Assembly (NCBI GenBank): GCA_011763485.2
Contig: JAANSK020267936.1
Span: forward strand, 1 to 21,521
From: Isoetes engelmannii
Taxonomy: Eukaryota; Streptophyta; Lycopodiopsida; Isoetales; Isoetaceae
Reading direction: 5' to 3'
DNA: 21,521 bases
Within the stretch, counting starts at the first letter, position 1, and each line of letters starts with the position of its first letter. Below are positions 13,537 to 21,521 of this stretch, one piece after another. The position numbers and the translations under genes were made by a program. Under the pieces are notes generated by a model. The model was not told the DNA's origin and searched no databases. It saw only the letters and a program-made list of their open reading frames with translations.

Positions 13537-15343
13537 TCAAGATTTTGAAGAAGTCTGTCCCCTTGGCAGCCTTTTCGCAATTTCCTGTTACAAAACATGT
13601 TAGAATGGATACTGGTTAAATAATATACTTGTCTTCCATGCAACAGTACCAAGATCAGTTAAGCTAAGCATTGAAGTCTGTTTAAAAAGAATTACCTCAA
13701 ATAATTCGTTGATATTATCTGCCGTTTTAGCAGAGGTCTCTATGAAAAACATGTTATTATTTCCGGCATACGTTTGTGCATCCTTAAAACAAAAAAACAA
13801 TACAAATAATAAGTATAGAATTATTGTCTATCACACCACCACTCCAAGAAAAGGAGAGAACGAAAAATAGAAAGGAACCACATGGCCTAAATTCAAAGAA
13901 AAAAGCAACCTCCACAGGGACAGCACGTGAATCTTGAAGATCAGCTTTGTTTCCAACAAGGGCCATTACTATATTTGGGCTTCCATGCTTTTGCAATTCC
14001 TGTTGCAGCAATCAAATAATATAAGAACACACCTGACAGAACATGTCCTCCTTTAATATCAAGACAACCTTAACCCAGTACTGGGCTTTTTGGAAAGAAT
14101 CTGAGCTTGTTATATCATATGCAACAACAGCAGCAGCTGCTCCTCTATAGTACAACGGTGCCAAGGAAGCATACCTGCAAAGCACAAGCATGTTAGAAGG
14201 CATAGGCTAGGAGAAAGAAAAAGACAATGTTAAAAAGGATATCAGGACTTCAATTGTAAAAATGGTTTTCAAAAAATGCACAGGAAGGATTAGTGCTATA
14301 ATCTGTGGGCATTTGCAAGGCCAAGAAGCTTAAATAACTTCTGCCCTGCAGTATCCCAAAAATCAAACTTTACAACTGTTGAAGATAAATAACCTCTCCT
14401 GGCCTGCAGTATCCCAAATCTCAAACTTTACGGTTGTTGAATCTTGCAATGCTATAGTTTGTGTCAGAAATGATGCTCCTACAGTCACCTGAATATGTTC
14501 CACAATAGTAAATAAAAATCATGTCTAGCTTGTCAAAGAACACAACAAATAAGCATCAAACCTTCGATGATGGATCAAACTGACCCCTCACGAAACGGAG
14601 CACGATGCAGCTTTTTCCCACTCCAGAATCACCTAATAAAACCAGCTGTTTGCAGAATGCAGATACAATACATGCAAGAAAAAAAAGGCAGGAGAGACAT
14701 TAATTAATGTATTTTTAGTCTTGAGAACCTTATCCTCTCCTTAGATAAAATCCAGAGAGAGTCATTACACGTCCATAGAATTGTGGCTTCAAAAAGGACT
14801 ATAAAACATAAAATCATTTTTCATGAATAAAGATTACCTTGATCCTCAGGTGCTTAGCATCATGCGAAATTCCATAATCATTGTTTCCACCCAAATGCCT
14901 AGCTCCCTTTGCTGTAACATCATCTCCTCAACATCAATATTAACTTACTTAAGGTAGAAAATAATTGTTCTCAATGGGTAAGCTTAAGATCTACATTCTT
15001 GTCGAAATGCTCACTAAACTGAAGTATATATTACCCTGAGCTGAATGACAGTAGAAATTCCTAAAAGAGATCTAAATACTGAATCCAGCAAAATCAAGCT
15101 TACACGCCACACAATTGCTTCCTGGAAATAATACATCAAAGGTAGTTCTATGAGCTAGCACGGCTTGATTTTTCTCGAAAGGGAAACTTGTTGCAGAGGA
15201 AAAACATGGATGTTGGCCAGAAAACATGGAGTTGTAGCGACCGAACAAGAAAATTTAGGGCATGCGAAGATGCATATAGGGAGGCAAAGGATGGACAAAA
15301 TTGGACGGAAAGACACACCTGGTGAGGATGCCGAGCAACCCAT
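13537..15343 (-). CDS. ARA6: RABF1/ARA6-type Rab5 GTPase, complete
   Basis: Eight exons in transcript order: 15343-15319, 14911-14838, 14645-14562, 14488-14394, 14174-14069, 13999-13910, 13782-13696, 13584-13537. All introns are GT-AG, phases join exactly, and the product is 202 residues, the same as Arabidopsis ARA6. The start was chosen because it gives MGCSASSP, the expected N-myristoylation and palmitoylation signal, and its split codon fits exon 2. Motifs: GDSGVGKS (38-45), switch I threonine in KVTVGAS (about 63), WDTAGQ (86-91, catalytic Q91), NKAD (145-148), ETSAK (173-177). The C terminus is [10 protein letters not shown] with no prenylated cysteine, which is the diagnostic trait of ARA6 against conventional Rab5. 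The family acts on multivesicular endosomes and in endosome to plasma membrane traffic. No defects seen, so it is probably functional. Confidence 0.96.
14332..14440 (-). repeat. Partial duplication of ARA6 exon 4 within intron 4
   Basis: The end of exon 4 (14387-14440, encoding about [14 protein letters not shown]) is repeated at 14332-14384, about ten bases inside the intron. The copy would read [14 protein letters not shown] on the minus strand but lacks the GT donor of the real exon, and the upstream border falls inside codons, so it is a decaying duplicate rather than an obvious alternative exon. Confidence 0.85.
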
Positions 15344-15489
15344 ATGCGACACAGTCGAATTTGGTGATTGACACCAAGGTATGGAGGTTCAGCATGTGGG
15401 AAAAGGGCAGACAATACGTTTTGACATTCGATACAATACATGTAAACATCAGTAACATAAGAACTAGCAAAAAAAAAGACATACTTTGA

Positions 15490-16100
15490 CAAGGTCAAGC
15501 TTGGGCACTACAGACCACAGGTGAATCCCATGCTCCCGCGGGACCCCAGCAGTACCTGCGCACCCTCCTTTCTATGAAGAAGCGTAGGCTGATACCCTCC
15601 ATCTGAACGGGGGCACACCCCCTGTATTGAAAGAAGGCGATGGGCAAGGGAAGCACGTGAGGACAGGACTTGCCAGTGCTGCCACCAGGGGCTCATTGAG
15701 GAGGAACACCATGCTCTGCAAACATACCCCTCTTATGAACAAATTAGGGTACGATACCCGCAATTAATGGTACCGGGCCAGGCATTCCATCTCTTGGAGA
15801 ACATTGAGGCGGTGCGGTAGGAACTCTTGGATCATATCTTCAAGAGATCATGGACGAACGGCATCGGCTTTGTCCCTCTAGCTTGTGATGGCATCGGCTT
15901 GGTCCCCCTAGCTTGTGATGGCATTCCCATGTTTGATATACCAGCAAGCTCATTGCGGCCACGGTTTTTCCCCCAAGGTGGGGTTTTTTCACTCGGGCCG
16001 TAATGCGCTTGTTGTTTCTCTTTGTACAGGTCCCATAGGCCAATTGGCCTCCGTGAACGATAAAAATATTATTCTATTCTATTTTATTCTATTCTATTCT
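15490..16100 (+). mobile_element. LINE copy, 5'-truncated, upstream of ARA6
   Basis: It aligns with the 3' quarter of the LINE at 7571 from GTGAAGCTCGGGC-like sequence onward: GTGAATCCCA, ATGAAGAAGCG, GTGAGGACAGGACTTGCCA, CATGCTCTGCAAACAT, the duplicated CATCGGCTT-containing block, the palindrome AGGCCAATTGGCCT at 16037-16050 and a (TATTC)n-like tail at 16070-16100. About 611 bp; too short and too broken to encode anything. Its 5' edge lies only about 147 bp from the ARA6 start codon, in antisense orientation to that gene. Confidence 0.92.
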
Positions 16101-16102
16101 AA

Positions 16103-16191
16103 AAAATAGCTAGGTGTGGGCTTGGCCGTCCCTCCAACTCACGGTATAAAAATAAATAAATAAATAAATAAATAAAATAAAATAGCTAGGT
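16103..16191 (+). mobile_element. Small (AAAT)n-tailed retroinsertion with 13-bp target duplication
   Basis: AAAATAGCTAGGT occurs at 16103-16115 and again at 16179-16191. Between them lie about 30 bp of unique sequence (GTGGGCTTGGCCGTCCCTCC and on) and then an (AAAT)n run. A unique head, a simple A-rich tail and flanking direct repeats are the pattern of a severely truncated LINE or a SINE 3' end. It landed directly after the tail of the LINE at 15490. Confidence 0.75.
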
Positions 16192-16465
16192 ATTTTTATG
16201 GGAGCGATACAAACTTGCATTTTATCCAAGCCCTTCGTCGAGTCCTTATCGCTAGCCTATCCACGTAGCAAGCCACCTCAGCTCAAACGAATTCCAGCCA
16301 TCAGATCTTCTACTTTCTAACCTAACGGTTCTGAAAATTAGAAAAGCCTCAAGAAATTCAGTCTGGTTCCCCATCTGAAGGAAGAAAATTCTCGAGCATT
16401 TCAGAGTTGGTGCATGTTCGGGAATCCTAGATTGAAGCATCAGTGCTTTTGGGCGTTTTTGAGAC

Positions 16466-18597
16466 ATGGGTAGGAAGGATTGGGATTCTAGGAGCAGAGT
16501 AATCGCCAAATTTTTGTTCTTCCTCTTGGCCCTGAGTCCTATGATGAGGGTCAAGTTCTTAGTCGAGAAGAATATCACTCCTCCGAGTTCTCTTAAGGGG
16601 ACCTATGATAGTGCAATAGGCAATTTTGGCGTGCCTTCCAAATTGCCTATTGCTAACCGTTTTTTATCCCAAAAAAGATGCTACTGGATGCAAGCCTTTT
16701 AGCGATGATCGCATATCTTTTTCTAGGAAGGTGAACACCCTTCCTACAATTGTTCTAATTGATCGTGCAGGTATGTTCTTTTCATGCAGAAAATTGGGTT
16801 TATTAGCAATGATTTGTATAGGTTTTATGTTTTTGACTGACACCAAATTGGGAGCAAATTGCTATTTGCTTTGAAGGTTTGGAATGCACAGCTTGCTGTA
16901 GCTTCTGCAGTTCTAGTTACCGACGATCGCATTGAAAATCTTATCACAATGGATTCTCCTGAAGAAGACAACACAACAGCAAATTATATTCAAAACATAA
17001 CCATTGCCCCTACTTTAATTGAGAAGAGCTTTAGGGATTCTCTTCGGAAATCTTAAAATGATGGAGAAATGGTCAACATCAACTTGGACTAGAAAGAGTC
17101 ACTTCCATATCCAGATGAACGGGTAGAATACGAATTATGGACCAATAGTAATGATGGATGTGGTACCAAGTGTAAGAGCCAGTTGAATTTTGTGAAGAAT
17201 TTCAAAGGTATTGCACAAATTCTCGAGGAATGTGGTTATACATTGTTTACTCCACATTATATTACATGGTACTGCCCATAAGCATTCATCTTAGGCAGAC
17301 AATGCCAATCACCATGCATTTACCATGGAAGATATTGTGCACCAGATCTTGATCATGAGCAGGATATTTTACCCAAGGCTATAATAGAAAAGACGTGGTC
17401 AATGAAAATTGGATGCAGCTCTGTGTTTTTAAAGTTGCCGCAAACTAGACCTTAGGGTTACAAGTTGTGTGTTGACAATCGACTTTTTGGTTAGGGCTAT
17501 CATTAAGCAAAATACAAAAGTGCATGGGAGATCCAACAACTGAAAAAGAGAATCATGTTCTCAAAGGGAAGCAAGAGCACATGTATTGCATTGTTGTATA
17601 TGCATTGTGGTAAAATGCCAAGAAAGATACCCAAGTCATCAATCCAAGATATTAGCATTTTTACCTTTTGATACAGGTTGGTCATGGTTTGCAAGGAGAT
17701 GTTACAATTTTACCCATTTAAATCACAAACAACAGGCAGTACAGAGGTTCGTGGCATATTTCTAGTTATTATTTTGGTAGCTAACTACAATTTCGTTGTG
17801 CTCTTTTAAGTGTGCTTCTTTAGTACATAAGGAAAGCTCGACAAAGGAGCAGTGTTAAAGGCTATCAGTTCAGGATTTGAAGAAACAACAGAACCTACAG
17901 TTTGCTTAGGTGCAAGTAAATAAAATAATAACCTTGCTACTATTACATTCTTGAAGCATGTATCTCGACACCTATACAATATATCTCCATTTCTTCATGG
18001 TGTGAATTGCAATGCAATCTGCTTGTGTTAGTTCGTAACATTACTAGTAAAAGGTTGTATTCCCATATATAGAACATACCAGGATTGAATAATCATCTCT
18101 TTCTGTAATTTTGTTGAAGTTGGATGACTGATTAATGTCATGAAGCCTTTTCCAGATATGGACACGGTATAAATTAGCGGCTATTCTTCGCCATTTGGCT
18201 AAAATTTAGGTTTGATCATTAGGGTTTTGGCTATTCTTATTAAGATAAAAATCTCAAAAAATAAAAAAATTTAGCTACATATAAATGAGACTCTTCGGAT
18301 GTTCTGAAAGATTGGCCAAAATATTTACAATTTCCAATGTATTTTTCTTACTTTAGCCAAATTGTACTAGTTTTAAATCTTTAACATCCTTATAAGTTTG
18401 GCTAATGTTTTGCTTATTTTTTCAAGAAACTTTAGCCAAATTATAGTTAGAAATTTAGAGAAATTTCATCCAAACCAAGTTTATGTTTTAAGACTAAAGA
18501 GTTTTTAATGTATACTCTGGATATGGAGACAAACGAATGTCTCACATATAATGGAGGTTGTTGGGAAGATAAAAGGGCCAATATAACTGCTTGCAAG
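16466..18597 (+). pseudogene. Vacuolar sorting receptor (VSR/BP-80) pseudogene, introns retained
   Basis: Pieces in order match plant VSRs. 16466-16770: signal-peptide-like AKFLFFLLAL, then FLVEKN, GTYDSAIGNFGVPS, a frame change, YPKKDATGCKPF and VLIDR. About 16850-17450: [45 protein letters not shown] and HGRYCAPD, with in-frame stops including one for the expected tryptophan after NINLD and one after HYITWYCP. 17518-17580: KCMGDPTTEKENHVLK. 17695-17746: GDVTILP and NNRQYR. 17832-17909: [20 protein letters not shown]. 18523-18597: METNECL, NGGCWEDK, ITACK, the start of the EGF-like repeats. Transmembrane segment and cytosolic tail were not found. VSRs bind vacuolar proteins and carry them to prevacuolar endosomes. 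Kept introns rule out a processed copy; this is a decayed gene duplicate. Confidence 0.9.
17912..18520 (+). other. Intron-like stretch of the VSR pseudogene with inverted TTTAGCCAAA motifs
   Basis: Between the KLDKGAV exon and the EGF exon. ATTTGGCTAAAATTT at about 18193-18207 and TTTAGCCAAAT at about 18431-18441 face each other, with a further TTTAGCCAAATTG at about 18352 and TTTGGCTAA near 18399. This may be a decayed MITE inserted in the intron; ends and target duplication could not be fixed. Confidence 0.4.
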
Positions 18598-18623
18598 GTA
18601 ATCATTTCTTCTGGTTCTCGAAC

Positions 18624-18869
18624 AGAGTGCTGAGCGTTGGCAATATCTAGATTGAGTTTGCCAAGCTAGTTCAATATGCTGCAGTTGTTGCTAAGCACAT
18701 CTATTATTTGGACTCAGAAAATGCAACACCATACATATCATTATTTGGCATTTATGCTACAGGTGGAAGGTGGGATGATGTAAGAAAAGTGAGAAAAGCA
18801 ATGTTGGACATGGAAATGAGGAGACATCCATGTTCCATTGGGGTTAGATTCATGGGTGAATTTTATGGA
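18624..18869 (+). pseudogene. PPR protein C-terminal (E-domain) fragment
   Basis: The frame reads RVLSVGNI, a stop at 18648, then IEFAKL, LDSENATPYISLFGIYATGG, RWDDVRKVRKAM and RRHPCSIG. This matches the E motif of plant PLS-class pentatricopeptide proteins (family pattern: ELEPENAxPYVLLSNIYAxAGRWDDV, then CS). Such proteins act in organelle RNA editing or processing. No upstream PPR repeats or downstream DYW domain were found, so this is a fragment. It begins only 26 bp after the last VSR exon match, a place where VSR genes have no such sequence. Confidence 0.8.
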
Positions 18870-20225
18870 CCTGTTTCAGTTTATCTGGTTTTTATCCTGC
18901 ATTATTATCACTTCTGTTAAAATATATATTTTCCCATTCATTACATTTAAAATTTACTTTATTGTCTATGCAACAATTTTCATTTCTATTTGTCTCTGTA
19001 GGGGCTGGAGCTAGAGCTAGATTTGGTGCAAACCCCTTTGCATTATGAATTTTAGGCTTCTTGTGACATCAAGGATACAAGTGCTTTGCTTGATCCAGAG
19101 ACATGTCGGTTGACCATTCCTCATGCATTGTAGGTGGGCAGACTTTTCTCCACACTGGTTCTTCGCAACATGTATGGCTTGTATGTTTCCTCCATTAGAT
19201 GCAGATACAGTGCAGTCCAGCCTGCTGCCACTGGGAAATGTGGTACATATTCTATGCAGTCAACATCTTGGTACCATGTATCTCTGCAACAACTGATATA
19301 TGAGCTACAGGCTACCAAATGCTACAAAACATCTGGTCATCTGGTCCACTATGCTTGCACAAACAAATATATGAATGGCTAGCCTTGTGTATGACATGTC
19401 AGAAGTATATATAATAATCTGATTGGAAAATCTCTCTGAGGGCATCAAAATTCAGACCGCTATATGTCTCTGCTTTGTCTTTGCTTCCTCCCTGTCCATT
19501 TACATAAAGAAGAAACAGTCTTTGCTGTTTTCACCTTAAATCTACATATTGTCTTGAACTGTTCTTTATCATGGTTCTTTCTAACACCCTATTTTCATCT
19601 CAAATCCATATATTGTCTTAAACTTGGACAGTTGAATATTTTATGAATTTAAAAGTTCATTCAATAAAGACAGAGCAAACCATCATGTAGGATTGCTGCT
19701 GTTATTTCTCCTTCCATCATTATTTATAGCTCCTATTGAAGCTAGATATTGTGGGGCAAAAGTGTGTTGTTTGACTGGACTGCATATATATTTGCCTTTG
19801 TGCCATATAACTAACGTTAGCACTTGGTCTATTCATTTCAAATAAATGGCTTCTGGTAGTGCGCAGAATGCCAAGGTAGTTAGTAAAAATTCTTAACTGA
19901 AATGGCAACAAAAAGGAGAATAATATTAAACAAGAACAAACTTGGATATCTCAAAATATTGAGCATTTGCATGCAATTTATATCCTTTGATAAAAATTAC
20001 ATGTGCATCAGGCTATGGCACTGTAGTCCCATTGCCATAGTGTAAGCCAAGTTCGGGAGATGAGCATCGTCCATATTTACTACCTTCTGGAAATAGACGA
20101 TGTGTCTATCAAGGGAAGCTCTTTGAAGAGGTAGAAAACATTCAACAGGATTTGATATGGGACTGTGGATTCACTCCTAGAAATTGATAGAACAAATAAG
20201 CAGTTATGATATTCATCTAGAAGAG
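18870..20225. other. Spacer, no gene recognised
   Basis: A diverged tandem repeat lies here (19528-19560 and 19592-19624; shared TTTTCA, AAATC, CATATTGTCTT or ATATTGTCTT, then AACT). Short open stretches near 19134-19382 have no recognisable motif on either strand. Confidence 0.45.
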
Positions 20226-20988
20226 ACCTAACCAATGCGCTTCTTAGAGCTCAGTGGATAGCTCAGTGCATACAGGTGAAAACAGAGGCAGATCACGACA
20301 ACCTAAGCTTAGCATTACCTTGACACTTGTTTTCTCATCAAGCTTTGGGATCCCAGGACTTTAGAGCAAGTCAAAACATCACATTACAAGCACCACATCA
20401 ATCCCACACTGGAAAGAGGCCCACAACGCTACCTACGTTCTCATCTGCCCATGAAAAAGCGCTAACTAATCGCCTCCATTTGCACGAGTGCCCACCATCT
20501 TCAAATTGAGACACGAAGATGGATTGGGGAGCAACCCCAAGATAGGCTTTGTCAGTGCTGCTAGATGGGAGCCGTTGAAGATGAGTGATACACTTTCTAG
20601 AGCTGCCCGGCGTATAATCAGATCTGGACACGCTACGCTCTGTTGGTCAGACCCGATGAGACGCCACACATGATACTGAACAGAACCTTAGTGCAATCAC
20701 TAGGATCATACATTCAAGAAGTAATGGACATGAGGGCTCAGGTATGGCCCCGGGCAACCACCTAATGTGTGTATATACTTCTTCATGTATATTTATATAG
20801 CTTGACGCAGTCTTATTACTGCCATGGTTTTTTTTCCCTCGAAATCCCTTCGAGACGGGGGTCTTTAATCCGGGTAGTAATACGCTTGTTGCACTCTTGT
20901 ATTGGGTCCCATAGGCTGATTGTCTCCGTGGACGATTCGATTCGATTCGATTCGATTCGATTCGATTCGATTCGATTCGATTCGATTC
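20226..20988 (+). mobile_element. Old, diverged LINE copy with (CGATT)n tail
   Basis: It aligns with the LINE at 7571 from its QWL-like coding stretch onward: CTTGACACTTG, AATCCCACAC, CCATGAAAAAGCGCTAACTA, GCCTCCATT, TCAGTGCTGCTAGA, then a long 3' region ending in GTAATACGCTTGTTG, GTCCCATAGGCTGATTGTCT and CCGTGGACGATTCG. Stops and indels are frequent and the match is weaker than between the other two copies, so this is an older insertion or another subfamily. The 5' border is approximate. Confidence 0.85.
20933..20988 (+). repeat. Perfect (CGATT)n microsatellite at LINE tail
   Basis: About 11 uninterrupted CGATT units follow directly on the LINE 3' terminus GTGGACGATT. The other LINE copies end in TATTC units instead. 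Confidence 0.97.
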
Positions 20989-21521
20989 ACATGATGAGTT
21001 GGTGTTTTATCACTTGCTATCATATTGTGTTGTTTCTGCACACCTCATATTTTTCACCTTTACTTTATGTTAGTATATTACATTACAATGAGGTGACGGA
21101 GAGGGAAGGGATTTATTTGTAATGATCTATACATCATATAAACCTCTTCCTAACCATTGTAGTTAAACAAGCATAACTTAGTTCTCATAATTGATATGCA
21201 TGTTCTTTACGTATCAACTTTCATATAACTGGAGACGGTATACCTACGGGGACACTTGCATGATAATTCAGACCTTCATCGCGATACCAATTATTCTCAC
21301 AGTGCCCACACTTGAAAGTCATACCCTCCCCTTGCCCCAAGCCTGCATATCTGCTAGTTTTTATTTTTTTTGGGTAGCTTGCAAATGTGCATCAACCCAC
21401 TCTAAACCATTGTATAAAACTGTTGAGATGAATGAAACGAGCCAAAGCACGAGAATTAAGAGCTTTTTAGATTGTTAACTGGTACACTATGGTGTAATAC
21501 AACATCTAGGCTTCAAAATAA
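20989..21521. other. Spacer at right edge
   Basis: No gene or repeat recognised. An open stretch of 95 codons (21191-21478, plus) has no motif that supports it. Confidence 0.4.

Noticed and set aside
16859-17056. Possible intact small gene of 65 codons
   Set aside because: It is one exon segment of the VSR pseudogene ended by an in-frame stop.
20769-21122. Open frame of 117 codons with repeated IRFDS
   Set aside because: The peptide repeat is the CGATT microsatellite at a LINE tail read in frame.

Overview
The window reads as nuclear DNA of a land plant. The evidence is a RABF1/ARA6-type Rab5 GTPase (a plant-specific class), relics of a vacuolar sorting receptor and of a plant-type PPR protein, short GT-AG introns, AT-rich spacers and many retroelement scars. 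A non-seed plant is possible from the type of LINE present, but the species cannot be fixed from sequence alone.

Layout. Positions 1-3600: the 3' two thirds of a VPS4/SKD1 AAA-ATPase gene on the plus strand, seven exons ending in a normal stop at 3444. Positions 3600-7200: intergenic DNA with several local tandem duplications and a 66-bp LINE 3' end lodged in one of them. Positions 7191-10170: a 256-bp tandem duplication whose second unit carries a 5'-truncated, dead LINE, which itself carries a 644-bp hAT-type MITE with an 8-bp target duplication. Positions 10171-13500: AT-rich spacer with a second MITE-like inverted repeat, three tandem duplications and a fossil primer-binding-site-like motif. 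Positions 13537-15343 (minus): a complete 8-exon RABF1/ARA6 gene encoding 202 residues. Positions 15490-16191: a truncated LINE copy and a small (AAAT)n-tailed insertion sitting in the spacer between ARA6 and a divergent gene. Positions 16466-18597 (plus): an intron-bearing pseudogene of a vacuolar sorting receptor (VSR/BP-80 family), followed at 18624-18869 by a PPR E-domain fragment. Positions 18870-21521: spacer with an old, diverged LINE copy that ends in a perfect (CGATT)n run.

How they relate. VPS4/SKD1 disassembles ESCRT-III on multivesicular endosomes, ARA6 is the plant Rab5 of the same compartment, and VSRs deliver vacuolar cargo there. Three genes of one pathway (one now dead) in about 18 kb is the most striking feature; chance is the null explanation. 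The second theme is turnover: at least four LINE 3' ends, two MITE-like elements and about ten diverged tandem duplications, some nested, allow insertions to be ordered in time. No RNA genes, CRISPR arrays or bacterial-type features were seen.
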